The notes: a model not told the origin generated them from the sequence alone. A stretch of 64,000 nucleotides of DNA from DATEDA01 sp963754305 (GCA_963754305.1 CAVWFR010000011.1:1-64000); one strand, 5' to 3'; positions 16,307 to 24,221 are shown, counted from the stretch's first letter. Program-made: numbers and translations.

Positions 16307-17272
16307 ATGAGCCTCGGAATCCGCTTCGTCGCAGTCGCCGCGCTCGCCGTCGCGTCGATGTCTGCGCTCGCCCAGTATCCGGAGAAGGCGGTGCGCATCA
16401 TCGTCCCCTATCCTCCGGGCGGCACCACCGACATTCTGGCCCGCGTCGTGGCGACGCGGCTCACCGAGCGGCTCGGCCAACCGTTCGTGGTCGAGAATCG
16501 GCCCGGGGCGAGCGGCGCGATCGGGTCGGTCGCCGTCGCCAAGGCGCCGCCGGACGGGTACCTGCTGGTGATGGGGACGGTCAGCTCCCACGGCATCAAC
16601 TCGGCGCTGTCGAAGACGCTGCCCTACGACGCGGTCAAGGACTTCGCGCCGATCACGGTGGTGGCGAGCACGCCGAACGTGCTCGCGGTGAACCCGGGGT
16701 TCGCGGCGAAGAATCTCGGCGAGGTGCTCGCGGCCGCGCGTCAGAAGCCCGGCGCGCTGAACTTCGGCTCGACCAGCCCCGGCGGCTCGCCGCACATGAG
16801 CGCCGAGCTCCTGAAGATGATGGCCGGCGTGGACATCGTTCACGTCCCGTACAAGGGCGCCGGACCGATGCTCGCCGACCTGATCGGCGGGCAGATCCAG
16901 ATGGGCTTCGACAATCTGCCCTCCTCGATGTCGCACATCAAGTCGGGGAAGATCCGCGCGATCGCCGTCACGACGACGAAGCGCTGGCCGGGCGCGCCGG
17001 ACATCCCGACGATCGCCGAGAGCGGCGTGCCCGGCTACGAAGTGTCGGGCTGGTTCGGTCTGCTCGCGCCGGCGGGGACGCCGAGGCCGGTCGTCGACGC
17101 CCTCTACCGGGCGGTGAGCGAGATCCTGAAGCAGCCGGAGGTGTCGAAGCAGCTCTACGAGCTCGGCGCGGAGCCGGTGGGCAACACACCCGAGGCGTTC
17201 GGCCGGCAGATCGCGGCCGAGGTCGACAAGTGGAAGAAGGTCGTCGCGACGACCGGGGTCAAGGTCGAGTAG
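16307..17272 (+). CDS. Bug/TctC-family periplasmic solute receptor
   Basis: 321-aa receptor with a Sec signal ending SMSALAQ (residue 23), then YPEKAVRIIVPYPPGGTTDI and the landmarks NRPGASGAIGSVAVAK, IVHVPYKGAGPMLADLIGG and IPTIAESGVPGYEV. Last gene of the IclR operon, 16 nt after the AtuA small protein, and convergent with the CoA-transferase-like genes (3-nt gap). It is the third receptor in this operon, so the uptake step may handle several related ligands. No cognate membrane proteins are in the window. Confidence 0.92.
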   Translation: MSLGIRFVAVAALAVASMSALAQYPEKAVRIIVPYPPGGTTDILARVVATRLTERLGQPFVVENRPGASGAIGSVAVAKAPPDGYLLVMGTVSSHGINSALSKTLPYDAVKDFAPITVVASTPNVLAVNPGFAAKNLGEVLAAARQKPGALNFGSTSPGGSPHMSAELLKMMAGVDIVHVPYKGAGPMLADLIGGQIQMGFDNLPSSMSHIKSGKIRAIAVTTTKRWPGAPDIPTIAESGVPGYEVSGWFGLLAPAGTPRPVVDALYRAVSEILKQPEVSKQLYELGAEPVGNTPEAFGRQIAAEVDKWKKVVATTGVKVE

Positions 17273-17275
17273 CCG

Positions 17276-18058
17276 CTACGCGGCGAGCTCCGCGGCGAAC
17301 TTCGGATAGGTCTCCGCAATCTCGTCGCGGATGCGGCCGCGAATCAGGGCGAGCATCTGGGGCCCGGGCTCGGGCGTCGTCCGGACGGTCCTCGCCCGGT
17401 CGAAGTCGAAGCCGGTGTTCGCGACGATCTCCTCGACCGTATGCCCGGGATGGACGCTCTCGAGCGCGAAGCGCCTGCGCGTCCTGTCGAATGCGAACAA
17501 TCCTCGCCCGGTCACGAGTTTCCACGGCCCGCCGGGGCGATACACGCCGGGCGCGCTCGTGCCAGCGGCCGAAACGAAGTCGACCTTCGGCACGAAAACC
17601 CGCGGCGTATGCTCCTCGCGGAACAGGATCACCTTCGGCACCAGGAAGTAGAGATAGGCCGAGCCGTACGAGCCCGGCCAGCGGACGTCGCTCCGCGGAT
17701 ACGCGCCCGCTCCGACGAGATTGATGTTCGCCTCGCCGTCGATCTGCCCGCCGCCCAGGAAGAACGCGTCGACACGGCCCTGCGCGGCGCGGTCGAAAGT
17801 CTCGACGCCGCCATCGGTGAAGTCGGTGTGCTTGCGCGAGCCGAGGATGGTGAGCCGCAGCGCGCCGCCCGCGAGCTCGCGGGCTAGGAGCGCCGCCGAA
17901 CCCGGGATCGGCGAAGCATTCCCGATCACGACGTTGCGGCAGCCCGCGAGCAGTTGCGCGACGGTCGCGATCAGGAGCTCGGTCGGAGAGACGCTCGCTG
18001 GAGCACCTTCGTGCTGCGCACTCCGGTATGAGCCCTTCGGGCGGCCGTGCGGGCTCAT
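17276..18058 (-). CDS. CoA-transferase-like subunit B (IpdB/GctB-like) with repeat-derived N terminus
   Basis: 260-aa class-I CoA-transferase-fold beta subunit: ELLIATVAQLLAGCRNVVIG, FFLGGGQIDGEANINLVG, VPKVDFVSAAGTS, HPGHTVEEIVANTGFDFD. The usual catalytic Glu motif (SENG type) is not evident at GNASPIPG, which is reminiscent of IpdAB, a hydrolase-like member acting on cyclic CoA-thioesters; true transferase activity is therefore uncertain. The first about 21 residues (MSPHGRPKGSYRSAQH...) come from a 60-bp mobile coding repeat inserted at the start codon; the native fold begins around SVSPTELL. ATG 18058 overlaps the subunit A stop (ATGA). Confidence 0.85.
   Translation of the reverse strand: MSPHGRPKGSYRSAQHEGAPASVSPTELLIATVAQLLAGCRNVVIGNASPIPGSAALLARELAGGALRLTILGSRKHTDFTDGGVETFDRAAQGRVDAFFLGGGQIDGEANINLVGAGAYPRSDVRWPGSYGSAYLYFLVPKVILFREEHTPRVFVPKVDFVSAAGTSAPGVYRPGGPWKLVTGRGLFAFDRTRRRFALESVHPGHTVEEIVANTGFDFDRARTVRTTPEPGPQMLALIRGRIRDEIAETYPKFAAELAA
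17996..18058 (-). repeat. 60-bp coding repeat inserted at a start codon
   Basis: On the minus strand the repeat reads ATG AGC CCG CAC GGC CGC ... and encodes MSPHGRPKGSYRSAQHEGAPA in frame with CoA-transferase subunit B. It contains an 8-bp inverted repeat ATGAGCCC/GGGCTCAT with a 15-nt loop. Near-identical units occur in tandem at 45931-46058 in another operon. It begins exactly at the stop/start overlap of the upstream gene. Confidence 0.85.
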
Positions 18059-18888
18059 GGCGCGGCCGGCTCCAGCGCGAGCCACTCGTCGAGCCACGCG
18101 CGGAAGCCCTCGCCGGTGCGCGCCGCCCGGGCGTAGCGCGCCAGCGCCGCGGCGTCGGGGTCGTAGTGCCCGGGGAGGCCGAGCGGCGCCGCGCCGCGCC
18201 TCGCGACCGCGATGCGCGTGATGTAGATCGCGGGGATCACGCCCGCCGCCCGGTCGCGATCCGCGAGCAGGTTCCCTTCGACGATCTCTTCGACGGTAAC
18301 GAAGCTCTCCCGCGCGGCCTGCGCCATCCGCAGCAGGTCGCGGCTGCGGCCGATGAACACGTTGCCCGCGCGGTCGGCACGCGGGGCGTGGAATAGCGCG
18401 ACGTCCGGCTTTATCGCCGGCACGACGACGATCGGATCGCCCGGTGGGAAGGGGTTGTCGATCACCTTCCAGTCGGCGCGCTGGGCGAGGACGTCGGTCC
18501 CGATCACGCCGCGGAGCGGCATGAACGGCAACCCCTTGAGCGCCGCCAGTAGCCCGGCGTGAATCGCCGGGCAGGTCGCATCCATCACGCGCAGGCTGCC
18601 GTCGCGCACCGCGGCCGCGAACCGGGGTGCGGTGCCATGCTCGCCGAGCGCAACCGCCGAGGTCTCGATCGCGGCGACGCACCCGGCGCCGATCAGGACG
18701 TCGGCCTGGATGCCGCTCGTCGGCACGCACACGAGATGCAATCCCCGCACGCCGCGCTGCACCAGCGCGCGCGTCGCCGCGATCGCGACGCCAAACGGAT
18801 CGTTCGGCACCGCGAGCTTCGCGCCGTCGGGGATCGCGGCGGCGAGCTCGTCGATCGAGCCAGCGCAACTGGCGGGGAGCGTCGCCAT
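18055..18888 (-). CDS. CoA-transferase-like subunit A (IpdA/GctA-like)
   Basis: 277-aa alpha subunit of the class-I CoA-transferase superfamily: AAAIPDGAKLAVPNDPFGVAIAATRALVQ, GAGCVAAIETSAVALGEHG, and DPIVVVPAIKPDVALFHAPRADRAGNVFIG. It should pair with subunit B in an alpha2beta2-type complex that transfers CoA or opens a ring. ATG 18888 lies only 8 nt below a TATAAT on the minus strand (18901-18896), so the transcript may be nearly leaderless. The stop overlaps the subunit B start. Divergent from the AhpD-like gene, from which 70 nt separate it. Confidence 0.87.
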   Translation of the reverse strand: MATLPASCAGSIDELAAAIPDGAKLAVPNDPFGVAIAATRALVQRGVRGLHLVCVPTSGIQADVLIGAGCVAAIETSAVALGEHGTAPRFAAAVRDGSLRVMDATCPAIHAGLLAALKGLPFMPLRGVIGTDVLAQRADWKVIDNPFPPGDPIVVVPAIKPDVALFHAPRADRAGNVFIGRSRDLLRMAQAARESFVTVEEIVEGNLLADRDRAAGVIPAIYITRIAVARRGAAPLGLPGHYDPDAAALARYARAARTGEGFRAWLDEWLALEPAAP

Positions 18889-18895
18889 AACCGCG

Positions 18896-18901
18896 ATTAT
18901 A
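18896..18901 (-). promoter_or_regulatory. -10 element (TATAAT) upstream of CoA-transferase subunit A
   Basis: Perfect TATAAT on the minus strand. The start codon at 18888 would fall at about the transcription start, suggesting a leaderless mRNA. No clear -35 hexamer is visible. Confidence 0.4.
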
Positions 18902-18958
18902 GGCAGGCGATCGGCTCTATACTTTCGCGCCCTGCCAAGAGGATCCCAAGAGGACGCA

Positions 18959-19474
18959 ATGGCCCGCATTCCGTACGCCGACACCGAACGCCCCGACATC
19001 GCCCCGCTCGCCGCGCGCATCAAGGCCGAGCGCGGCGGGAGCATCCTGAACCTCTATCGCATGTTGCTCCACAGCCCGCCGGTCGCGGAGGGTTGGCTGA
19101 CGTTCCTCACGGCGATCCGGCAGAAGTCCGGCCTCGCCGCGAAGGTGCGCGAGCTGGTCATCATGCGCATTGCCGTGCTGAACGCGGCGGAGTACGAGTT
19201 CAGCGCGCACTTGCCGTTTGCGCGAGACGCGGGTGCGAGCGACGCCGCGATCCAAGCGCTGCGGTCGGGGAGTACCGATCCCTTCGACGAGCGCGAGCGC
19301 GCAGCCCTCGCCTACGCCGAGGCGATGACGCGCACGATCCGCGTGCCCGACGACGTGTTCGCCGCGGTGCGGCGGCACTTCGACGACCGGGCGCTCGTCG
19401 AGCTGGCCGCGACGGTCGGGGCATACAACATGGTGTCGCGCTTCCTCGAGGCGCTGCAGATCGACCACCAGTGA
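18959..19474 (+). CDS. Carboxymuconolactone decarboxylase/AhpD-like family protein
   Basis: 171-aa all-alpha protein of the CMD/AhpD superfamily. The core includes AKVRELVIMRIAVLNAAEYEFSAHLPFAR (a Glu and a His in the usual EYEFSAH spacing) and LVELAATVGAYNMVSRFLEAL. The CxxC pair of AhpD peroxidase partners is absent, so a thiol-disulfide role is unlikely; the family otherwise includes gamma-carboxymuconolactone decarboxylases and uncharacterised catabolic proteins. ATG 18959 with AAGAGGACG upstream; a TATACT at 18918-18923 may be its -10. The stop overlaps the next start. Confidence 0.85.
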   Translation: MARIPYADTERPDIAPLAARIKAERGGSILNLYRMLLHSPPVAEGWLTFLTAIRQKSGLAAKVRELVIMRIAVLNAAEYEFSAHLPFARDAGASDAAIQALRSGSTDPFDERERAALAYAEAMTRTIRVPDDVFAAVRRHFDDRALVELAATVGAYNMVSRFLEALQIDHQ

Positions 19475-19476
19475 AG

Positions 19477-19914
19477 ATGGCGCGCGCGGACTTCACGCAC
19501 GCCCACCGCTTGCGCGTCCGCTGGTCCGAAGTGGACATGCAGCACGTGGTGTTCAATGCGAACTACCTGATGTACTTCGACTGTGCAGTGGCGGAGTACT
19601 GGCGCGCGATCGGCAGCGGTCGCGAGCGGCAGCTGTCCGAGATATACATGCGGCTCTACACGGTGAAGTCCGTCGTCGAGTACCGCGCTCCGGCGCGCTA
19701 TGACGAGGAGATCGACGTCTGCGCCCGGGTCGCACGCTTCGGCCGCTCCTCGATGAACTTCGCGTTCGGCATCTGGCGCGGGACGGACGAACTGGCCTCG
19801 GGTGAGCTCGTGTACGTCCATGCCGATCCCGAAACGCGGAAATCGGTGGCGATCCCGCAGTTGCTGCGGGACGCGGTGGTCGGGTACGAGCGCGTGCGCC
19901 CCGAGTTGAGCTAA
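19477..19914 (+). CDS. 4HBT-family acyl-CoA thioesterase
   Basis: 145-aa single-hotdog protein with the 4-hydroxybenzoyl-CoA thioesterase pattern HRLRVRWSEVDMQHVVFNANY, where the Asp in SEVD is the likely catalytic acid, and VVEYRAPARYDEEIDVCARVARFG. It releases CoA from an acyl- or aroyl-CoA in the cytoplasm. A GTG at 19471 overlaps the preceding stop (GTGA) and is an equally plausible start, two residues longer. The 3' end overlaps the convergent PHB depolymerase gene by 4 nt. Confidence 0.86.
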   Translation: MARADFTHAHRLRVRWSEVDMQHVVFNANYLMYFDCAVAEYWRAIGSGRERQLSEIYMRLYTVKSVVEYRAPARYDEEIDVCARVARFGRSSMNFAFGIWRGTDELASGELVYVHADPETRKSVAIPQLLRDAVVGYERVRPELS

Positions 19915-20951
19915 CGCCCACGCGGTGCGGCGAGCCGATCGATCATCGCCTTCACGGCCCGGATCTGCGGCGCTGCCTTGGCGGCGTACTGCGGCCCGGT
20001 ATAGCCCCACCAGTCCCAGCAGCCGCGCGGATTCAGCACGTAGCTCCAGCGGAAATTCCGGATGCCCGGGCCGTTCCGCGGCGTCGTCTGCGGGTAGAGG
20101 ACGATCAGCCGGTTCGTGTCCGCCCAGCGGTTGTAGCCCGCCTCGCGGACGAACCGCTCGCCGATCTGCTCGACGCTCATGCGGCAGCCGTGCAGCGCGA
20201 CATGGACGCGGCAGGTTTCGGTCTCGCACGCGCGCGGCACGTAGAGGAAGCCCGAGTCGCCCAGGCTGATCGCGTAGGCGTCGCCCCCGGCGAGCGGCCG
20301 CTGGTCGAAGCGGACGATGCGGCCGGTCTCCTTCTCCGCCGGCGGCTCGAGCGGACCGAGGATGTGCTTTAGCAGCTCGCCCGCCGCGTCGTAGTCGCAG
20401 TCGTTGAGGAACGGCGAGGCGGTCGCGCTGCAGGCGACGCCCGCGTTCTCGGTGATCATCCCGTGCCCCGCCGGCCTGTCGGCGACGAGCACGAGATTCT
20501 CCGGCGGGGGCTTGAAGAGCGAGTAGAAGCGCCGTGTCGCCTCGACCACCGGGGGCTCGACGACTCTGTCGAGCGTGCCGGCGAACAGCCACACGCGCGC
20601 GGCGGCGAGGTTCGCGACCGGGTCGATCAGGCCGGTGCGCGCCAGCACCTCGGCCTCGGCCTGCAGCAGCTCGATCGACGGCAGCGGCGCGCGGGCGCTC
20701 GGGCTGGTGCAGTTGTAGAGCGCGGACCACAGGCTGCCCTGCGCGCAGTAGTACGGCCCGCCGGCGAGAATGCCGGCGCCCCTCACCACGCCGGAGTGCG
20801 CGACGTGCAGCTGCACCGCCATGAAGCCACCCGAGGAGATGCCCGACACGGTGACTTCGCGCGCGGCGCCGTGGGCGGGCAGCGCGTCGTTTGCGGCGGC
20901 GTGGCACGCGGCCGCGAGGAAGACAGCCGTCGCAGCGAGCCTGATTGTCAC
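19911..20951 (-). CDS. Secreted polyhydroxybutyrate depolymerase-type esterase
   Basis: 346-aa alpha/beta hydrolase with a signal peptide (MTIRLAATAVFLAAACHAAA). The lipase box GISSG with Ser39 follows soon after, the arrangement of extracellular type-2 catalytic-domain PHB depolymerases. The oxyanion/substrate region is VALHGCRMSV and the C-terminal part YVLNPRGCWDWWGYTG is typical. Cysteines (YYCAQ, YNCTS, NDCDYD, CETETC) suggest disulfides in a periplasmic or secreted protein. It likely hydrolyses denatured PHB or short polyesters. Divergent from the aldehyde dehydrogenase gene. Confidence 0.87.
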   Translation of the reverse strand: MTIRLAATAVFLAAACHAAANDALPAHGAAREVTVSGISSGGFMAVQLHVAHSGVVRGAGILAGGPYYCAQGSLWSALYNCTSPSARAPLPSIELLQAEAEVLARTGLIDPVANLAAARVWLFAGTLDRVVEPPVVEATRRFYSLFKPPPENLVLVADRPAGHGMITENAGVACSATASPFLNDCDYDAAGELLKHILGPLEPPAEKETGRIVRFDQRPLAGGDAYAISLGDSGFLYVPRACETETCRVHVALHGCRMSVEQIGERFVREAGYNRWADTNRLIVLYPQTTPRNGPGIRNFRWSYVLNPRGCWDWWGYTGPQYAAKAAPQIRAVKAMIDRLAAPRGR

Positions 20952-20979
20952 GGCAGCGGGAGGGCAAGCGGCACGCGCC

Positions 20980-20985
20980 TATAAT
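20980..20985 (+). promoter_or_regulatory. -10 element (TATAAT) for the aldehyde dehydrogenase gene
   Basis: TATAAT 36 nt before the ATG at 21022, in the 70-bp divergent gap between the depolymerase and dehydrogenase genes. No convincing -35 box is seen at the usual distance. Confidence 0.4.
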
Positions 20986-21021
20986 AACTGCCGCTCTTCT
21001 TTCTCGACCGCGAGGTTCCCG

Positions 21022-22461
21022 ATGCAAGTCCGCGACAAGCTCTACATCAACGGCGCGTGGGTCGCGCCGCACGGCAAGGGATCGATCGACGTCCACGGCG
21101 CCGCCACCGAGGAGGTGATCGCGCGCATCCCCGAGGGCGATGCCGCCGATGCGAACGCCGCGGTCGCGGCGGCCCGCGCGGCGTTCGACGCCTGGAGCGC
21201 GACGCCGCCCGCCGACCGTGCCGCGTTCCTCGCGAAGATCAACGAAGGAATGAAGGCGCGCTCGGAGGAGATCGGCCGCACGATCGCCGAGGAAGTCGGC
21301 ATGCCGCTCAAGCTCGCGACCAAGATCCAGGCGGGCTCGCCGACATTCACCTTCGGCATGTACGCAAAGATGCTCGGCGACTTCAAGTGGGAGGAGAAGG
21401 TCGGCAACTCGGTCGTGATGCGCGAGCCGGTGGGCGTCGTCGCCTGCATCACGCCTTGGAACTATCCGCTGCATCAGATCGCCGCGAAGGTCGCGCCGGC
21501 GCTGGCGGCCGGTTGCACGGTGGTGCTGAAGCCCTCCGAGATCGCGCCGCTGAACGCGTTCATCCTCGCCGAGATCATCGACTCGGTCGGGCTGCCGCAG
21601 GGCGTCTTCAACCTCGTGACCGGCTATGGGCCGGTGGTGGGCGAGGCGCTGGCGGGAAATCCGGACGTCGACATGGTGTCTTTCACCGGGTCGACCCGCG
21701 CCGGCAAGCGCGTCTCGGAGCTCGGCGCGCAGTCGGTGAAGCGGATCGCGCTCGAGCTCGGCGGCAAGAGCGCATCGATCGTGCTCGACGACGCCGATCT
21801 CGCCGCGGCGGTGAAAGGGACCATGAGCGCGTGCTTCCTCAATTCCGGCCAGACCTGCAGCGCGCACACGCGGATGATCGTGCCGGAATCGCGCTACGCC
21901 GAAGCCGCGAAGCTCGCCGCCGAGGAAGCGCAGAAGTACACCGTCGGCGATCCGCTCAGGGACGAAGCGCGGCTCGGGCCGCTCGCCTCCGCGGCGCAGC
22001 GCGAGCGCGTCCTCGGCTACATCCGCAAGGGCATCGAGGACGGCGCCGAGGTGCTCGCGGGGGGGCCCGATGCGCCAGCAGGGCTGGCGAAGGGGTACTA
22101 CGTGAAGCCGACCGTGTTCGGAAGAGTGGACCCGAAGTCGACCATCGCGCAGGAAGAGATCTTCGGGCCGGTGCTCTCGATCATCGCCTGCAAGGACGAA
22201 GACGACGCGGTGCGCATCGCAAACGACACGCCCTACGGCCTCGGCGGCGGGGTGTGGTCGAAGGACGAGGCACGCGCGCTGCGGGTGGCGAAGCGCCTGC
22301 GCACCGGGCAGGTCGACATCAACGGCGGGCCGTTCAACATGTTCGCGCCGTTCGGCGGCTACAAGCAGTCCGGCCACGGCCGCGAGCTTGGCAAGTACGG
22401 GCTCGAGGAGTTTCTCGAGCTGAAATCGGTGCAGCTCAAGCCGGAGCCCAAGCCGGCGTAG
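21022..22461 (+). CDS. NAD(P)-dependent aldehyde dehydrogenase
   Basis: 479-aa ALDH-superfamily enzyme oxidising an aldehyde to the acid. Motifs are the N-terminal KLYINGAWV, ACITPWNYPLHQIAAKVAPALAAG, the nucleotide loop SFTGSTRAGKRVSELG, LELGGKSASIVLDDAD with the catalytic Glu, FLNSGQTCSAHTRM with the nucleophilic Cys, and EEIFGPVLSI. Length is standard. Single gene with its own promoter region, ended by a strong hairpin at 22516-22545. The substrate is unassigned; family resemblance is to broad-specificity fatty or aromatic aldehyde enzymes. Confidence 0.92.
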   Translation: MQVRDKLYINGAWVAPHGKGSIDVHGAATEEVIARIPEGDAADANAAVAAARAAFDAWSATPPADRAAFLAKINEGMKARSEEIGRTIAEEVGMPLKLATKIQAGSPTFTFGMYAKMLGDFKWEEKVGNSVVMREPVGVVACITPWNYPLHQIAAKVAPALAAGCTVVLKPSEIAPLNAFILAEIIDSVGLPQGVFNLVTGYGPVVGEALAGNPDVDMVSFTGSTRAGKRVSELGAQSVKRIALELGGKSASIVLDDADLAAAVKGTMSACFLNSGQTCSAHTRMIVPESRYAEAAKLAAEEAQKYTVGDPLRDEARLGPLASAAQRERVLGYIRKGIEDGAEVLAGGPDAPAGLAKGYYVKPTVFGRVDPKSTIAQEEIFGPVLSIIACKDEDDAVRIANDTPYGLGGGVWSKDEARALRVAKRLRTGQVDINGGPFNMFAPFGGYKQSGHGRELGKYGLEEFLELKSVQLKPEPKPA

Positions 22462-22475
22462 CGGGTTATGACGAC

Positions 22476-22550
22476 GCGAGGGGGCATATCCGCCTCGCGC
22501 TCTCCGCGATCCGAGGAGAATCGCCGCCTTACGGCCGCGATTCTCTCTCC
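22476..22550 (+). repeat. Dispersed double-hairpin repeat, copy 1 (also a terminator)
   Basis: Begins GCGAGGGGGCATATCCGCC and folds into two hairpins, TCTCC/GGAGA and GAGAATCGC/GCGATTCTC. It aligns with 32448-32515, which has the same order of features but different stem sequences. Located between the convergent aldehyde dehydrogenase and LysR genes. Confidence 0.6.
22516..22545. terminator. Bidirectional terminator-like hairpin
   Basis: Perfect 9-bp arms GAGAATCGC and GCGATTCTC, extended inside by GCC/GGC around a TTAC loop. It sits in the 98-bp gap between convergent genes, the expected place for a shared terminator. Confidence 0.6.
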
Positions 22551-22559
22551 AGGCCACGT

Positions 22560-23465
22560 TCAGCGCTGCCGGGCCCGCGGAAACAGTCCGGCGACGAAAT
22601 CGGCGAACACGCGCACCTTCGCCGAGAGGTGGCGGTTCTGCTGATACACGACGGAGAGCGGATAGCGGTCGGTGCGCTGCCAGTCCACGAGGATCGGCCG
22701 TAGCGCCCCCGAGGCGATCCAGCGGCTCGCGACCAGGTCCAGCAGCATCACCACGCCGGCGCTCGCAATCGCCACGTCGATGAGCGCCTCGGCGTTCGAC
22801 AGGTTGAGCGCGCCGTTCGGCGTGAAGGCCATCCGCTCCCCGTCCTTCTCGAACACCCACTCGAGCACCGACCCCAGCGTCACCGAGTGCAGGCCCAGGC
22901 AGTTGTGGCCGCCGAGATCCGCCGGATGCTGCGGCGTGCCGCGCAGCGCGAGATAGTCGGGCGAAGCGCAGGCCACGAAGTTCGCCTCGTAGACGCGGCG
23001 GGCGATCAGCGACGAGTCCGCGAGCGGCCCGATGCGCAACGCCGCGTCCACCCCCTCCCCCAGCAGGTCGACCCGGCGGTCTTCCAGAATCGCCGTCACG
23101 CGCAACTCAGGGTATTGCGCGGCGAACCTCGGTAGCGCCGGGACGACGAACTGCCGCCCGATGGCGGTCGGCAGATCGACCCGCAGCGGGCCGCGAGGGG
23201 TGACCCGTCCTGCCCCCAGCATCGACTCGGTCTCCTCCACGTCGGCCAGCACCCGGCGGGCGTGCTCGAGATAGGCGGTCCCGTCGTCAGTAAGCGCTAA
23301 CCTCCGGGTCGTCCGGTTCAATAGCTTGATTCCAAGGCGATTTTCCAGCGCGGCAATATGCGCGGTCACGGTCGCCTTCGAGAGATCCAGCCGGTCTGCG
23401 GCCCGGGAAAAGCTCCCCAGCTCGACCACCCACCGGAACACTTCCATGCTTTGCAGCCGATCCAT
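22560..23465 (-). CDS. LysR-family transcriptional regulator
   Basis: 301-aa LTTR. The N-terminal helix-turn-helix is MDRLQSMEVFRWVVELGSFSRAADRLDLSKATVTAHIAALENRLG-type (residues 1-45) and the C-terminal effector domain includes LRVDLPTAIGRQFVVPALPRF and LGLHSVTLGSVLEW. The short linker and PRARQR tail match the DmlR/AaeR-like subgroup. It is transcribed divergently from the cluster of small secreted peptides across 148 bp, the usual position for an LTTR controlling its neighbour, so it may regulate those peptides and itself. Confidence 0.92.
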   Translation of the reverse strand: MDRLQSMEVFRWVVELGSFSRAADRLDLSKATVTAHIAALENRLGIKLLNRTTRRLALTDDGTAYLEHARRVLADVEETESMLGAGRVTPRGPLRVDLPTAIGRQFVVPALPRFAAQYPELRVTAILEDRRVDLLGEGVDAALRIGPLADSSLIARRVYEANFVACASPDYLALRGTPQHPADLGGHNCLGLHSVTLGSVLEWVFEKDGERMAFTPNGALNLSNAEALIDVAIASAGVVMLLDLVASRWIASGALRPILVDWQRTDRYPLSVVYQQNRHLSAKVRVFADFVAGLFPRARQR

Positions 23466-23613
23466 GGACGCCTATTGTTCATCTCCACCAAATAGTGATT
23501 TAGATGTTACCCCGTTTATTCAGTCCGAGCGAACCGTCAGTATTCGCCCCATCGAGCGAGCCACTGGCCAGCCCGAAGGAAGGCCCCTCAACCCGAACGA
23601 AAGGATCACCACC
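23466..23613. promoter_or_regulatory. AT-rich divergent control region between lysR and the peptide cluster
   Basis: 148 bp with an AT-rich block (about 23470-23525) unusual for this GC-rich sequence, including ATTGTTCATCTCC and AATAGTGATTTAGATG. It should hold both divergent promoters and any LysR (T-N11-A) site. I cannot fix the exact hexamers. Confidence 0.4.
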
Positions 23614-23793
23614 ATGAAACGCACTCTGATCGCACTCGCACTCGCCCTCGGCGCCACCGCCGCGGTTGCCGAGCCCACGCTGTCGACCGCGCAGAACGAC
23701 ATCCGCTTCAAGAGCATCCCGGAAGCAACCGCCTACCAGAGCCAGGCCCAGCTGGTCGACGACAACGCCCCTGGCTACCCCTTCAACCCGTAA
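23614..23793 (+). CDS. Small secreted peptide, tandem paralogue 1
   Basis: 59-aa precursor. A clear Sec signal (MKRTLIALALALGATAAVA) ends in AVA before EPTL, leaving a mature peptide of about 40 residues that ends QLVDDNAPGYPFNP. GAAAGGATC precedes ATG 23614. No known family is recognised. Mature features are an N-terminal EPTLxTAxND, central EATxYQSQ, and an acidic DDNAP followed by the aromatic/proline tail GYPFNP; no cysteines. It is the most diverged of three tandem copies. Periplasmic or extracellular location is predicted; function unknown. Confidence 0.75.
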   Translation: MKRTLIALALALGATAAVAEPTLSTAQNDIRFKSIPEATAYQSQAQLVDDNAPGYPFNP

Positions 23794-23823
23794 CACCGTC
23801 ACTAACCGACAAGGAGTCACACC

Positions 23824-24006
23824 ATGAAAAACACCCTGATCGCCCTCGTCCTCGCCCTCGGCGCCACCGCCGCGGTCGCCGAGCCCACCCTGAACACCGC
23901 GCCGAACGACTTCGGCCGGAAGCACTCGACCGAAGCCACCACGTACCAGAGCCAGGGTAGCCAGCTGGTGGACGACAACGCCCCCGGCTACCCCTTCAAC
24001 CCGTAA
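23824..24006 (+). CDS. Small secreted peptide, tandem paralogue 2
   Basis: 60-aa precursor with signal MKNTLIALVLALGATAAVA and mature part beginning EPTLNTAPNDFGRKHSTEAT and ending SQLVDDNAPGYPFNP. ACAAGGAG precedes the ATG; the gap from copy 1 is 30 nt. At nucleotide level it differs from copy 3 at only about seven positions, so that duplication is recent. No assigned family. The preserved reading frame, signal peptide and ribosome site in all three copies argue that it is expressed. Confidence 0.78.
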   Translation: MKNTLIALVLALGATAAVAEPTLNTAPNDFGRKHSTEATTYQSQGSQLVDDNAPGYPFNP

Positions 24007-24038
24007 CACCGTCACCAACCGACTCAAGGAGCCACACC

Positions 24039-24221
24039 ATGAAAAACACCGTGATCGCCGTCGTCCTCGCCCTCGGCGCCACCGCCGCGGTCGCCGAGCC
24101 CACTCTGAACACCGCGCAGAACGACTTCGGCCGGAAGCACTCGACCGAAGCCACCGCGTACCAGAGCCAGGGTAGCCAGCTGGTGGACGACAACGCCCCC
24201 GCCTATCCCTTCAACCCGTAA
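24039..24221 (+). CDS. Small secreted peptide, tandem paralogue 3
   Basis: 60-aa precursor, signal MKNTVIAVVLALGATAAVA and a mature peptide nearly identical to copy 2 (AQNDFGRKHSTEATAYQSQ ... DDNAPAYPFNP). CAAGGAG lies upstream; spacing from copy 2 is 32 nt, with the same intergenic motif (taacaccgtcaccaaccga). Followed by a hairpin at 24237-24263. Function unknown; dosage amplification by tandem duplication is a reasonable inference. Confidence 0.78.
   Translation: MKNTVIAVVLALGATAAVAEPTLNTAQNDFGRKHSTEATAYQSQGSQLVDDNAPAYPFNP

Noticed and set aside
19312..22860. Very long minus-strand open frame opposite the aldehyde dehydrogenase gene
   Set aside because: Overlaps several well-supported genes on both strands and has low-complexity composition; shadow frame.
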